Part shown: positions 42,217 to 52,700 of the stretch, piece by piece
How positions within the stretch are numbered: the first letter of the stretch is position 1
Layout of the letters: every line of letters starts with the position of its first letter
Source of the DNA: Ekhidna sp965212185
GTDB lineage: Bacteria; Bacteroidota; Bacteroidia; Cytophagales; Cyclobacteriaceae
Assembly: GCF_965212185.1 (NCBI RefSeq)
Contig: NZ_OZ243102.1
Coordinates: 124,001 to 188,000, forward strand
DNA length: 64,000 nucleotides
Reading direction: 5' to 3'
Position numbers and translations under genes: made by a program
Notes under the pieces: generated by a model
The model's database searches: none
Told to the model about the DNA's origin: nothing
What the model saw: only the letters and a program-made list of their open reading frames with translations

Positions 42217-43289
42217 ACGTACTTTTCGCCTTTCTCAGATTTAACATCAGTAATGAAATCTCTGAATACTGAAGAGTCCTCCTTTTTACAGACTAGTAGA
42301 ACATCATCAAAATCTGCTATTAGCATTCCCTCACATCCCTGAACTACGGTGATTTTGTTTTTCTTCCCTTTAATGTAATTATCTTTTGAATCGTATATCA
42401 TGACAGGCCCTTCAGTGACATTGTCATTTGTGTCTTTGTCTTTGATTTCATGGAGCGCATTCCAGGAACCCAAATCAGACCACCCAAAATCACCCGGCAC
42501 AACGAAGACATTATCAGCCTTTTCCATTATTGCATAGTCAATGGATATATTCTTACATTGACTGTATGCTTTTTTAATGAATGATTGTTCATTTTCTGTA
42601 TAATACTCGGTAAGTCCACTGGCAAATATCCCAGCTATTTCATCTTCATGTTTTTCAAAAGCTTTGATGATAGAATCTATGGACCAGACGAAAATCCCTG
42701 AATTCCACAAAAAATCACCACTATCCAAAAATTTTGCTGCAAGATCAGCTTTTGGCTTTTCTGTAAATGTTTTGACTTTTTTTATTGGGACTCCAGGATC
42801 ACTGATATATTGAATGTATCCATATCCGGTTTCAGGTCGATTTGGCCTAATACCTATGGTTATTAGTTTCTCATCACTTGCGGCACTTTCTGCGGATGTG
42901 GATATTACACTGACAAACTCTTTCTCCTTAAAAATGGCATGATCTGAAGGACTTACAACCAGCACTGCATTCGGATCCTTTTTCATGATTTTGTATGCAG
43001 CATAAGCTATACAGGGAGCAGTATTACGCTTTTCTGTTTCCAATAATATTTGGTGTGATTCAAGTTCAGGAAGTTGCTCTTGAATGAGTTGATCATATTT
43101 TTCATTGGAAACGATCCATATTTTATCAGGGGTTGTTATCTCAGTGAATCGATCAAATGTCATTTGCAAAAGTGACCTTCCAGTTCCTAATACATCTAAA
43201 AACTGCTTTGGTCTTGCGTCCCTACTGTATGGCCAAAATCGGGTTCCGCTACCACCTGCCATAATCACTACATAAATATTTGTTCTCAT
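42213..43289 (-). CDS. manC: Mannose-1-phosphate guanylyltransferase
   Basis: A 358-residue sugar nucleotidyltransferase with the pyrophosphorylase signature AGGSGTRFWPYSR (about 11-23), the FTEKP motif and ENTAPC-like EKRNTAPC. It makes GDP-mannose for surface polysaccharide or glycoprotein sugars. It lacks the C-terminal isomerase domain of bifunctional ManC/AlgA. The frame is open to 43340, but the ATG at 43289 gives the family N terminus. It is monocistronic and convergent with rlmB (4-bp overlap). Confidence 0.94.
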   Translation of the reverse strand: MRTNIYVVIMAGGSGTRFWPYSRDARPKQFLDVLGTGRSLLQMTFDRFTEITTPDKIWIVSNEKYDQLIQEQLPELESHQILLETEKRNTAPCIAYAAYKIMKKDPNAVLVVSPSDHAIFKEKEFVSVISTSAESAASDEKLITIGIRPNRPETGYGYIQYISDPGVPIKKVKTFTEKPKADLAAKFLDSGDFLWNSGIFVWSIDSIIKAFEKHEDEIAGIFASGLTEYYTENEQSFIKKAYSQCKNISIDYAIMEKADNVFVVPGDFGWSDLGSWNALHEIKDKDTNDNVTEGPVMIYDSKDNYIKGKKNKITVVQGCEGMLIADFDDVLLVCKKEDSSVFRDFITDVKSEKGEKYV

Positions 43290-43440
43290 AAGATTTTGGT
43301 GAGAAATTCGCGTTAAGAATTGAACGTCGCAAATATACATTTATCCTCTAGGATGATGAGGATACAGCGAGCCAACCTTAACCAAGTATTTGTTTGCGAT
43401 CATGGTTTTGATTAACTTTTTACTTTACATCTATTAATTG

Positions 43441-45630
43441 ATGGAGACAACTTTGGAAGTCGGTCTTAAAGACAGCCTTAAGCGCGTATTTGGTTACGAC
43501 AACTTTAGAGGCAAGCAAGAGGATATTATTCTTAATATCCTTGACAGGAATAATACTTTCGTTATTATGCCGACAGGAGCTGGTAAATCTCTTTGCTACC
43601 AATTACCTGCCATTGTTCAAGATGGTACAGCAATTGTAATCTCACCACTAATTGCTTTAATGAAAAACCAGGTAGACCAAATGAATGCCGTTGGTATTCA
43701 TGCAAGGTTTCTCAATTCAACACTAACTAAATCTGAAAGCAATAGAGTAAAAAAAGACACTATTTCCGGGATAGTAAAACTCCTTTATGTAGCACCAGAA
43801 TCCTTGACCAAGGAAGAAAATGTTGAATTTCTAAAGCAAGCTAAGATCTCATTTGTGGCCATTGATGAGGCTCATTGTATATCAGAATGGGGGCATGATT
43901 TCAGACCGGAGTATCGAAGAATCAAAGACATTATTGCGAAACTTGGAGACATTCCAATGATTGCTTTGACTGCAACGGCAACTCCCAAAGTACAGCTTGA
44001 CATTCAGAAAAACCTTTCAATGGATGGTGCAATGCTTTACAAATCTTCTTTTAATAGAACGAACCTCTATTATGAAGTCAGGCCTAAGAAAGATGCGAAA
44101 AAACAGTTGATCAAGTTTATAAAAGATCACAAAGGAGAAAGCGGCATTATTTATTGTTTAAGCAGAAAGAAGGTAGAAGAAATAGCTCAATTTCTTAAGG
44201 TTAATGACATCAATGCGGCACCATATCATGCAGGAATGGAGTCGAAAGAGCGTATGAAAAATCAGGATGGCTTCCTCAATGAAGATATAGATGTAATTGT
44301 TGCAACGATAGCTTTTGGTATGGGGATTGATAAACCTGATGTAAGGTTTGTTGTACATTATGATGCACCAAAATCGATTGAAGGTTATTATCAGGAAACA
44401 GGAAGAGCAGGACGTGATGGTATAAATAGTAACTGCTTAATGTTCTACTCCTATAATGATATCCTTAAACTAGAAAAATTTAATAAGGATAAAGCAGTAA
44501 CTGAACGTGAAAACGCCAGATTCTTGTTAGAAGAAATGGCTTCATATGCAGATTCTGCCATCTGTAGAAGGAAGCAGCTACTTCATTACTTTGGTGAAGA
44601 ATTTAAGGAGGACAATTGTGGACAATGTGATAACTGTGTGCATCCGAAAGAACAGTTTGAGGGAAAAGAAATCATTGAACTTGTCATTAAAGCTGTGCAG
44701 CAAACGAATGAACGATTTGATATCAATCATATAGCTGCCTTAGTGGTTGGGAAAGCAACGCAACATGTTAAAAGCTATAGCCATGACAAACTCGAAGTAT
44801 TTGGGAAAGGCAAGGAAATAGATGAAGATGAAAATTTCTGGAGGTCAGTGATTAGACAAACACTTTTAAATGAGTTTTTAAAGAAGGACATTGAAAATCC
44901 TTCTGTTTTTAAAGTGTCAAAAAAGGGAGAGGAATTCTTACAAAATCCATACTCTCACAAGCTTTCCAAAGATCATGATTATACAACAGAGGCTGATACG
45001 GAAGAAGAAGCGGATAAGGCGCCAGTAAATGTCTCAGCTTATGATAAAACCCTTTTCGGAATTTTGAAAAAGCTCCGTAAGGACATTGCACATCAAGAGG
45101 ATATTCCTCCATATGTGATTTTTAGTGATCCCTCAATGGAGGAGATGTGTACTGTCTATCCAACCACTATGGATGACTTGAAGCAGATTGTTGGTGTTGG
45201 AGAAAGTAAAGCAAAAAAATTCGGTGAACCATTTCTTCAAATGATTGAGGAGTATGTGGAGGAGAATGATATTGTCACCGCCTCTGATGTACTGGTTAAA
45301 TCCGCTGGGACAAAGTCAAAAAATAAGATATATATTATTCAGCACATTGATCAAAAAATGGATTTTGAGGATATAGCTGAAGCTCGAGGGATGACTTATG
45401 AGCAAGTAATCGGAGAAGTTGAGAATATTTGCTATTCTGGAACAAAACTCAATATTGACTATTACATAGATCAATTATTGGATGATGATCGGCAGGATGA
45501 TATTTATGATTATTTCTTAAATGCCGAAACTGATGAGCTCAATGTGGCGATGGAAGAGCTGGGGGAATATTATTCAGAAGACGAAGTTAGATTAATGAGG
45601 GTGAAGTTTATGTCTGAATATGCTCATTAG
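43441..45630 (+). CDS. recQ: ATP-dependent DNA helicase RecQ
   Basis: A 729-residue SF2 helicase. Walker A is MPTGAGKSLCYQ, the DEAH box is VAIDEAHCISEWGHDFRP, and motif VI is QETGRAGRDG. The zinc-binding Cys cluster is seen around CRRKQLLHYFGE and CGQCDNC. RQC and HRDC domains follow (HRDC about 515-590), with an extra HTH-like C-terminal region to residue 729. It unwinds recombination and repair intermediates. A TTG precedes the ATG at 43441 by one codon. Confidence 0.95.
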   Translation: METTLEVGLKDSLKRVFGYDNFRGKQEDIILNILDRNNTFVIMPTGAGKSLCYQLPAIVQDGTAIVISPLIALMKNQVDQMNAVGIHARFLNSTLTKSESNRVKKDTISGIVKLLYVAPESLTKEENVEFLKQAKISFVAIDEAHCISEWGHDFRPEYRRIKDIIAKLGDIPMIALTATATPKVQLDIQKNLSMDGAMLYKSSFNRTNLYYEVRPKKDAKKQLIKFIKDHKGESGIIYCLSRKKVEEIAQFLKVNDINAAPYHAGMESKERMKNQDGFLNEDIDVIVATIAFGMGIDKPDVRFVVHYDAPKSIEGYYQETGRAGRDGINSNCLMFYSYNDILKLEKFNKDKAVTERENARFLLEEMASYADSAICRRKQLLHYFGEEFKEDNCGQCDNCVHPKEQFEGKEIIELVIKAVQQTNERFDINHIAALVVGKATQHVKSYSHDKLEVFGKGKEIDEDENFWRSVIRQTLLNEFLKKDIENPSVFKVSKKGEEFLQNPYSHKLSKDHDYTTEADTEEEADKAPVNVSAYDKTLFGILKKLRKDIAHQEDIPPYVIFSDPSMEEMCTVYPTTMDDLKQIVGVGESKAKKFGEPFLQMIEEYVEENDIVTASDVLVKSAGTKSKNKIYIIQHIDQKMDFEDIAEARGMTYEQVIGEVENICYSGTKLNIDYYIDQLLDDDRQDDIYDYFLNAETDELNVAMEELGEYYSEDEVRLMRVKFMSEYAH

Positions 45631-45695
45631 TGTTATTACTTTGAAAAAAGAATGAATACGGTGAACTTAGCCACCAGTTTTCAAAAACACACTCA

Positions 45696-46979
45696 ATGAA
45701 CATTCTAATCCTTGGTTCCGGAGGTCGGGAACATGCACTAGCCTGGAAAGTAAAGCAAAGCCCAAAATGCGGCAAAATTTTCATTGCACCTGGAAATGGA
45801 GGAACCCATAAAGTGGGTACAAATCTCGATTTTGATCCGAAAAATTTTGATCAAGTAGAAGAGGCCATTCGAACTCATGAAATTGAAATGCTAATTGTAG
45901 GCCCGGAAGATCCTTTAGTAAATGGCATTGTGGATCACCTCAGGTCAATCAAGGATTTTAAAAAACTAAAAATAATAGGTCCTACCGCTAAGGGAGCGAT
46001 GCTGGAAGGAAGTAAAGAGTACGCCAAAGAGTTCATGAAAAAATATGGCATTCCTACAGCAGATGCCAGAATTGTCACCAAAGACAATCTGGAAGAAACG
46101 GTAAAGTACATGGAGCGTATGGAACCTCCTTATGTTTTAAAGGCTGATGGACTTGCTGGGGGGAAAGGTGTAATAATAACTGAGGAATTAGAAGAAGCGA
46201 GGAAAGAATTACGAAACCTTATTGAGAATAGGAAATTTGGATCGGCCAGTGAAAAGGTTCTTTTAGAACAGTTTTTAAAAGGTATTGAGGTTTCCTTTTT
46301 TGTAATAACCGATGGTAAAGATTACAGAATACTTCCTGAAGCCAAGGATTACAAACGAATTGGTGAAAAAGATACAGGCCTAAATACAGGAGGTATGGGA
46401 GCGGTCTCTCCAGTGGTGTTTTCCGATAGAGCATTTAAAGACAAAGTCAATCAACGGATCATTAAGCCTACGGTGGGAGGTCTAAAAAAAGAAAAAATCA
46501 ACTACTGCGGATTTATTTTCTTTGGCCTCATTAATGTAGGAGGAGATCCATATGTGATTGAGTACAATGTAAGAATGGGAGATCCTGAAACTGAAGTTGT
46601 ACTGCCAAGAATAAAAACAGATTTTCTTGAATTACTTATAGCAGCCGCTGATAAAAACCTGGTCGATACTGAAATTGAGTATGAGCGGTTTACAGCTTCT
46701 ACGGTAGTCTATGTAAGCCGTGGCTATCCTGAATTTTATGAGAAAGGTCATGAAATATCCATAGGTGATATTCGAACTGTATTACCATTTCATGCAGGCA
46801 CTACTATGAAGGACGGCAAACTTGTTACCAATGGAGGAAGAGTGATTGCCTTAACGGGGCTCGGTAAGAATTTAGGTGAAGCGTTAAGTAAATCGTATGC
46901 AGGTGGTAATGAGGTAAGTTGGGAGGGGAAAAAGTTTCGTCAGGATATTGGTTTTGATCTAAAAGAGCTCGGTCAATAA
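45696..46979 (+). CDS. purD: Phosphoribosylamine--glycine ligase
   Basis: The 427-residue ATP-grasp enzyme makes GAR from phosphoribosylamine and glycine in purine biosynthesis. It starts with ILGSGGREHALAWK, and the grasp domain carries KADGLAGGKGVI and YNVRMGDPETEVVLPR. The length is that of the monofunctional family. It stands 65 bp after recQ on the same strand. Confidence 0.96.
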   Translation: MNILILGSGGREHALAWKVKQSPKCGKIFIAPGNGGTHKVGTNLDFDPKNFDQVEEAIRTHEIEMLIVGPEDPLVNGIVDHLRSIKDFKKLKIIGPTAKGAMLEGSKEYAKEFMKKYGIPTADARIVTKDNLEETVKYMERMEPPYVLKADGLAGGKGVIITEELEEARKELRNLIENRKFGSASEKVLLEQFLKGIEVSFFVITDGKDYRILPEAKDYKRIGEKDTGLNTGGMGAVSPVVFSDRAFKDKVNQRIIKPTVGGLKKEKINYCGFIFFGLINVGGDPYVIEYNVRMGDPETEVVLPRIKTDFLELLIAAADKNLVDTEIEYERFTASTVVYVSRGYPEFYEKGHEISIGDIRTVLPFHAGTTMKDGKLVTNGGRVIALTGLGKNLGEALSKSYAGGNEVSWEGKKFRQDIGFDLKELGQ

Positions 46980-47031
46980 TTTCATGTCATCCAATCTTCA
47001 ATTTCCTAAAGATATCTATTAGATTACGGCT

Positions 47032-48180
47032 ATGGGATGCGCTAGTTGTGGTACAGGAGGATCCGCCGGATGTAAAAATAATGGCCATTGCAGCACTGGT
47101 GGTTGCAATAAATTGAACGTATTTGACTGGTTGTCAAATATGGATGTACCAGCCATGCATCGATTTGATGTAGTTGAGGTTCGATTTAAAAATGGGCGAA
47201 AAGACTTCTTCAGAAATTTAAAGAAACTGGATATAGTTACTGGAGATCCGGTAGTTCTAGATGTACCAAATGGCCACCATATTGGATATGTATCGCTGCA
47301 AGGAGAACTTGTACGACTTCAGATGTCTAAGAAAGGTATTAAAGACGATGATGAAGTAAGGGAGATCTATCGCAAAGCGACTTCTCGAGATATGGAACGA
47401 TGGGATGAAGCAAGGAATCGTGAAGACTCAGTGATGTATCGTACAAAGGAGATTATTCAAGATACAAAACTGGAAATGAAACTTACAGATGTAGAGTTTC
47501 AAGCGGACGGCACCAAAGCGACATTCTTTTATTCAGCTGAAAGTAGAGTTGATTTCAGAGAGCTCATTAAGATTTTAGCAAGCGAATTCAAAATTCGTGT
47601 TGAAATGCGTCAAATCAGTGTTAGACAAGAGGCGGGAAGAATCGGAGGGATCGGAGTGTGCGGAAGAGAACTTTGTTGTTCTACATGGTTAACTGACTTT
47701 AAAAATGTGAGTACATCTGCGGCTAGGTATCAGAATTTATCACTTAACCCTAGTAAACTTTCTGGTCAATGCGGAAGGTTAAAGTGTTGCCTAAACTATG
47801 AGTTAGATACTTACATGGAGGCACTATCTGACATTCCTGAAGTAGAAAAACCAATTCAGACACAACGAGGAGTAGCAAAACTCCAAAAAACCGATATTTT
47901 TCGAAAGATCATGTGGTTTGGTTATGACGATGATAATAACTGGCACGCTGTAGATATAGAAAGGGTAAAAGAAATACAGAAACTCAACGAAAAGGGCATG
48001 AAGCCAGCATCTTTACAAGAAGACGAAATAGAGGTTGAATTGGCAGACACGAGCTCAATCAACAGTGATCTGGAGGCCATGGACAGGAAATTCAGTGGCA
48101 AAGGGAAAAAGAAGAAGAAAAGGAATAAGTTTAAAGGGAAGAAACCAAAACAGAAAAATCCGAATAATCCAAACGTATGA
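47032..48180 (+). CDS. ricT: RicT-type PSP1-domain protein with a Cys-rich N terminus
   Basis: A 382-residue PSP1/YaaT (RicT) protein. Five Cys lie in the first 25 residues (Cys3, 6, 14, 20, 25), and the PSP1 domain includes GVCGRELCCSTWL and GQCGRLKCCLNYE, both with paired Cys. In Bacillus, RicT is part of the Fe-S-containing Ric complex that controls RNase Y cleavage; in Bacteroidota its role is not settled. The C-terminal ~40 residues are Lys-rich and disordered. Its stop overlaps gldH by 4 bp (ATGA). Confidence 0.9.
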   Translation: MGCASCGTGGSAGCKNNGHCSTGGCNKLNVFDWLSNMDVPAMHRFDVVEVRFKNGRKDFFRNLKKLDIVTGDPVVLDVPNGHHIGYVSLQGELVRLQMSKKGIKDDDEVREIYRKATSRDMERWDEARNREDSVMYRTKEIIQDTKLEMKLTDVEFQADGTKATFFYSAESRVDFRELIKILASEFKIRVEMRQISVRQEAGRIGGIGVCGRELCCSTWLTDFKNVSTSAARYQNLSLNPSKLSGQCGRLKCCLNYELDTYMEALSDIPEVEKPIQTQRGVAKLQKTDIFRKIMWFGYDDDNNWHAVDIERVKEIQKLNEKGMKPASLQEDEIEVELADTSSINSDLEAMDRKFSGKGKKKKKRNKFKGKKPKQKNPNNPNV

Positions 48181-48644
48181 GATATCTGGCTATTATTTTT
48201 ATTTTCATCATAGCTACATCTTGTGACTCAAATAGAGTTTATGAGGACTTTAATGATATGGAAGAAGCCTTCTGGCATCAGGATTCTATTCAATCATTTT
48301 CTTTCAATATCGAAGACACATCAAAGTCTTATGTCTTAAAATCTTCTTTTAGAAATGCCTCATCCTATCCTTTCTATAATTTGTATTTTCAATATACCCT
48401 GGCGGACTCAACAGGAAATGTACTTGTCCAAAGATTGCAAGAAGTAGATCTTTTTAATCCTAAAACAGGTGAGCCTTATGGAAGCGGTTTAGGAGATTTA
48501 TTTGATCATTCCTTTCCTTTAGAAGAAAACTATTCTTTCCCTTATAGCGGAGAGTATACCCTTTCTTTTGAGCAATATATGAGAAGAGATACATTGCCTT
48601 TCATTTTATCTGTAGGTGCAAGAGTGGAGTTTGCCAAACCATAA
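48177..48644 (+). CDS. gldH: Gliding-motility lipoprotein GldH
   Basis: A 155-residue lipoprotein with lipobox ending ATSC (Cys16) and the GldH family features: VYEDFNDMEEAFWHQD, and FNIEDTSKSYVLK, GSGLGDLFDHSFPL and the closing SVGARVEF. GldH is needed for gliding in Flavobacterium and is found throughout gliding Bacteroidota, though not a core type IX secretion component. The ricT-gldH order is conserved in the phylum. The coupling suggests a shared transcript. Confidence 0.92.
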   Translation: MRYLAIIFIFIIATSCDSNRVYEDFNDMEEAFWHQDSIQSFSFNIEDTSKSYVLKSSFRNASSYPFYNLYFQYTLADSTGNVLVQRLQEVDLFNPKTGEPYGSGLGDLFDHSFPLEENYSFPYSGEYTLSFEQYMRRDTLPFILSVGARVEFAKP

Positions 48645-48701
48645 TCATTCAAGTTGATCAAAAACTTATTTCATAAGAGATATGTAAATAGGCGATGATA
48701 C

Positions 48702-51700
48702 CTAGTTGGAATATAGGAACTTTCTCATTTTTTCTTTCGCACTTTCAGGATCAAGCCAAAACTCTCTGCTATGAAATCTCACATGTGGCCAATTCTTCAT
48801 CTTTAGATGAAAATGCTGAAATGCATAGATCTGCTTTGGAGAAAGTGCCTGATAATAGCGCTCATCATCTGTAAGTATTAACCCCGTATAGATTTTACCC
48901 TTTCTAACAGAGAGATCCGCGAAAGGTAATTCTTTGGCAAGCTCATAGCCATCAAATTCATGAAATGATTTCTCTTGAATTTTATTTCTCAAAAACCAGT
49001 CAACGTTATGTTCTTCATAGGCTGGAAGATGAGGGGTCCATTTCCCAATGCTTATATTCCAAGCATATTCCAGATATTTTTTTAACAGTTTCGGACCCTG
49101 GTTTTTGGTGTCTTCAGTTTTTAAAATTTGAGGAAGGATGCTACTTACAACCAGCACTTTTTCTTTAGCTCGAGTGATCGCCACATTAAGTCTGTTCTCT
49201 CCACCCTCAACATTTAGACTACCAAACTGAACTTTTAACTTCCCTTTTTTATCAGGAGCATATCCAATACTAAAAATGATGATATCTCTTTCATCTCCCT
49301 GAACATTTTCAATGTTTTTCACAAAAAGCGATTCTGGCAATAAAATGCTCTTCTTTGCAGATCTTTCCTCGAGGAGGTCTAGAATAAATCCTTGCTGACG
49401 ATAATTGAAGGTTACGATCCCAATGTCTTTTTCCGGATGATTTTTAATTAAGCTTAAAGTCTGAGCCACTACTTCACTAGCTTCTAACTCATTCATGCCG
49501 TCTTCCCAAATTCCGTTGGTCTGTATATACTCAATAGCTGGTTCATCTTTGTTTACGAATGAATAATCAGGAAGTAATCTTAGTTTACCATTATAAAAAT
49601 GTTCATTTGAAAAATCGATTAGCTCGAGAGACTTACTTCTGTAGTGACCTGCAAGGCTTACTTGTGGAAGGTAATGGTTTGTAAGATCTAGAAGTGAATC
49701 TATGGCTAATTCAGGCAAATCATCCTCTTCATCGTCCCATCTTACTCGATAAAGATCACTAGGCTGCAATTGCATGCTGTCACCAGCCACAACGATTTGC
49801 CTTCCTCGGTACATAGCAGGTATACCCCTTTCTGCAAAACATTGAGATGCCTCGTCAAAAATCACTAAATCAAACATCTCACGCATTGGAAAAATAGCTG
49901 AGGCACTTTCTGGTGAACACATCCAGCAAGGAAGAAGAGTGAACAGCTCTTCGGAGAATTCGGAAATAACTTTTCTTATGGGCCAAATTCTGCGCTTTTT
50001 AGTAACCTGATGCTGAAGATCCCTAAAAGTCACACGATTTTTTAATCGATTGTATTCAATGTTTTCATATGTTTTTTCACGCGACTTTAACAATAATATC
50101 TCCTTACTCGCAAGGCGTTTTGTTTCTATCTGATCCCTCAATTCATCTGCATTAGCATCAAGCTTTCCTGAGGCAACATTTCTTAAGTCAGGATACTTAG
50201 ATTCGATATGATCAATCCAAGCTAGCGCTAGGCTATTCTTAAAAAACTCAATCCCATCATCAATATTAGCCGCATCGCTCGAGGTTATTTCATATAGAAC
50301 CTTTTCTTCCTCTCGAGATATTTCGGACTTCAATTGATGGTATTCACAGATGGCATCAAAGTCTTTCTTGAGAAGTTTTTCAAGCTTATGTGGATCTTCT
50401 TTCTTTAAAATGATGGCTCTGATCTGATGAATATTAATGTATCTTTTCCATAAAGTGAGTTGTTGTGGGATTTTGTGAACCAATGAGATGAGATGATCAA
50501 GCCTTTTGTGATAGTTTTTATGATCAAGTTTACCAACAGGAATGTATTCATTCAAAGATCTGATAGTCTGACCAACCATAAACATATTGAGTCCCATCTT
50601 CTGCCAATAAAACCAATCTTGTAAATCGATTTTTCTGAAACCAGTTGGAAAATTATGAAGCCATGGATTTTCCTGAATCAGTGAAAGTGAATGCTCAAAA
50701 TTTAGCCTGTTATCCACACGTTCTACAAGAACTTTGAATCCACGTTTGTTGCTTTTAAGGTCATTAGCAACGATTATTCGCTTTAGGAAAGTCTTTTCTT
50801 TTGAAAAGACGCTCCACCTAATCCAGCTAAAGGGATTTTTTCTTGCCCGCATAGCTGATTGAAGTACCTCTTGGAATCTACCTAATTGCTCAGATTTTAA
50901 TGTACTTTCCAAACCAACACCACGAAAGCACGCCATCATAGTACGCTCAGTTTGCGAAAGCCAGTTTAGTTCTTTAGTTGGAGCATCAGCATGAAGCTGT
51001 TGGTAAACCTTAAATACAACGCCCTCCTTCAAACCCTCATAGAGTTCGATGAGCTCCGGGAGTTTGCTCGAAAGGTAGTTACCTATTTCAAAGTCAACAG
51101 GTTGCGAACAAAAGTTTTTAGAAGTATCAATCAGCATCTGATTAAACGCCGGCACTTCATGAAGTACATCCTTTATTTTTATTAGATCACTTGTCTGAAA
51201 TTCTGCGAAGGAGGGACCCCTGGACCAGAAATGAGTTCTTTTTTCAAACTTATCAAAATAGGAAAGATAGGTTTTAAATTTTCTTATCGTCTCATCAAGG
51301 GTAGAAAAATGAAAGGCGCGGTACTCAAGATTCATACTGAAGCTCGGGAGATCTGGGCTACTTGTGAGATATAATTCCTTTGCTGATTTCCCACACTCTG
51401 ATTCGTCAAAAAGAGCTTCTCTAAATTCTTGCAGTTCTTCTACGATTTGGTCTATTCTTCTGCTTGCTTGTAAAAAGCTTCGTTCTAATTGAATAGCATC
51501 CAGACTATTGTTTTTCTTTTCGTATACTTCTACTGATTCAATCTGTTGATCAATTTGTTCATAGATAGGTTTACGATCATTTTTGAAGTCATGCACCAAT
51601 GCAACAAAATCATGCATTTCTTTTTCCTTCAACCGTTCATACACAACATCCAGTGCAGCTTTCTTCTGGCAGACCAGCAATACGTTTTTGCCACGGGCAA

Positions 51701-52697
51701 TGAAATCACAAATGAGATTGCTTATAAGCTGAGATTTGCCTGTTCCAGGAGGTCCCTGAACCACCAATGAGTTTCCTTTCTTGATTTCTTTTAAGGCATG
51801 CTCTTGATATGCATCTAATGGAAAAGGTGTGAATGTGTTCTCTTCATTGACACGATCGAAAAGCGCAAGTTGATTTTCATTTTCTTGCTGCACTTTTTTA
51901 ACAAAAAACTCTTCAAGATCAGTCTCCTTTTGATCCTCAAGAAGTTTGACATAATCAGGAACTAAATAGGATCCAGATTGTGGAAAAATTCCTAAAACAG
52001 CATGAGGAAATAATTTGAGTTTGCCGGTCTTTTCAATGCCTTCAAGCTGAGATTTTTTAAGATCGGGAAAACTCTTGAGCTCGTCTGCGAAGTTGTCTTG
52101 ATTAAAGTGTATTTCTACTCCACTGTTTTTTAAAAGTTCGTAAAGCTGTGTTCGAAATACGGTAGCATCTCTGTCATAATCATCTATGACAGTCTCAATG
52201 AGCCCTTCATCTGATTGTGTGTCATTATAATATGCATATGCCAGTAAAAATGATTTGTTAAGTGTAATGTTGACATCTTCTCTTCTCGACAAATACCATT
52301 CATTACCCTCTTTCTCAATTGAGACAGGAAAAAACAGCAATGGACATCTTACTAAGGTCTCATCAGAGAATTTACCTTTTACAAATGGCCATCCAATGTA
52401 TAAATCTTTAGCGCCCCTTTCTTCGAATATAAATTTTTCAATTCTCTTGATCTTTTTTAGACGTACACTGAGATCGTTTGTCGATTTATCTCGACTATCA
52501 ATTTCTGAGCAAAGAGGAATCTTTTTTTGCTTCTCAATCAGGTTTTTTATGATTCCGAAACTGGCTTCATTTTCGGCATAGTCAAAGTCATGAACATCAA
52601 TGAACTGATCCTTCAATAATCGAAGAAGTAACAATGATCGATTGTTGCCAGATAAATTACTTAGACGTCTTAGATATGACTTTAAAACTTTTTGCAT
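48702..52697 (-). CDS. DUF4011-type SF1 helicase with degenerate nuclease-like C terminus
   Basis: A very large protein (1331 residues) of the UPF1-like SF1 group. The N-terminal part (about 10-290) has the LSGNNRSLLL motif typical of DUF4011 proteins. Walker A is VVQGPPGTGKSQLI (about 313-325), Walker B is VIFDEASQC (about 940-948), and motifs GDSMQLQPSD, LAGHYRSKS, VQGDERDII and NVAITRAKEKV complete the helicase. The last ~90 residues have the order of a Vsr/DUF559-like nuclease, but the acidic and His residues expected there are not all seen. It is 3 bp from the HhH gene upstream. Proteins of this type occur in defence loci and also alone, so its role is not assigned. Confidence 0.9.
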   Translation of the reverse strand: MQKVLKSYLRRLSNLSGNNRSLLLLRLLKDQFIDVHDFDYAENEASFGIIKNLIEKQKKIPLCSEIDSRDKSTNDLSVRLKKIKRIEKFIFEERGAKDLYIGWPFVKGKFSDETLVRCPLLFFPVSIEKEGNEWYLSRREDVNITLNKSFLLAYAYYNDTQSDEGLIETVIDDYDRDATVFRTQLYELLKNSGVEIHFNQDNFADELKSFPDLKKSQLEGIEKTGKLKLFPHAVLGIFPQSGSYLVPDYVKLLEDQKETDLEEFFVKKVQQENENQLALFDRVNEENTFTPFPLDAYQEHALKEIKKGNSLVVQGPPGTGKSQLISNLICDFIARGKNVLLVCQKKAALDVVYERLKEKEMHDFVALVHDFKNDRKPIYEQIDQQIESVEVYEKKNNSLDAIQLERSFLQASRRIDQIVEELQEFREALFDESECGKSAKELYLTSSPDLPSFSMNLEYRAFHFSTLDETIRKFKTYLSYFDKFEKRTHFWSRGPSFAEFQTSDLIKIKDVLHEVPAFNQMLIDTSKNFCSQPVDFEIGNYLSSKLPELIELYEGLKEGVVFKVYQQLHADAPTKELNWLSQTERTMMACFRGVGLESTLKSEQLGRFQEVLQSAMRARKNPFSWIRWSVFSKEKTFLKRIIVANDLKSNKRGFKVLVERVDNRLNFEHSLSLIQENPWLHNFPTGFRKIDLQDWFYWQKMGLNMFMVGQTIRSLNEYIPVGKLDHKNYHKRLDHLISLVHKIPQQLTLWKRYINIHQIRAIILKKEDPHKLEKLLKKDFDAICEYHQLKSEISREEEKVLYEITSSDAANIDDGIEFFKNSLALAWIDHIESKYPDLRNVASGKLDANADELRDQIETKRLASKEILLLKSREKTYENIEYNRLKNRVTFRDLQHQVTKKRRIWPIRKVISEFSEELFTLLPCWMCSPESASAIFPMREMFDLVIFDEASQCFAERGIPAMYRGRQIVVAGDSMQLQPSDLYRVRWDDEEDDLPELAIDSLLDLTNHYLPQVSLAGHYRSKSLELIDFSNEHFYNGKLRLLPDYSFVNKDEPAIEYIQTNGIWEDGMNELEASEVVAQTLSLIKNHPEKDIGIVTFNYRQQGFILDLLEERSAKKSILLPESLFVKNIENVQGDERDIIIFSIGYAPDKKGKLKVQFGSLNVEGGENRLNVAITRAKEKVLVVSSILPQILKTEDTKNQGPKLLKKYLEYAWNISIGKWTPHLPAYEEHNVDWFLRNKIQEKSFHEFDGYELAKELPFADLSVRKGKIYTGLILTDDERYYQALSPKQIYAFQHFHLKMKNWPHVRFHSREFWLDPESAKEKMRKFLYSN

Positions 52698-52700
52698 GGA

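Noticed and set aside
43290..43340. N-terminal extension of manC
   Set aside because: The family N terminus begins with the ATG at 43289; the extension contains no conserved residues.
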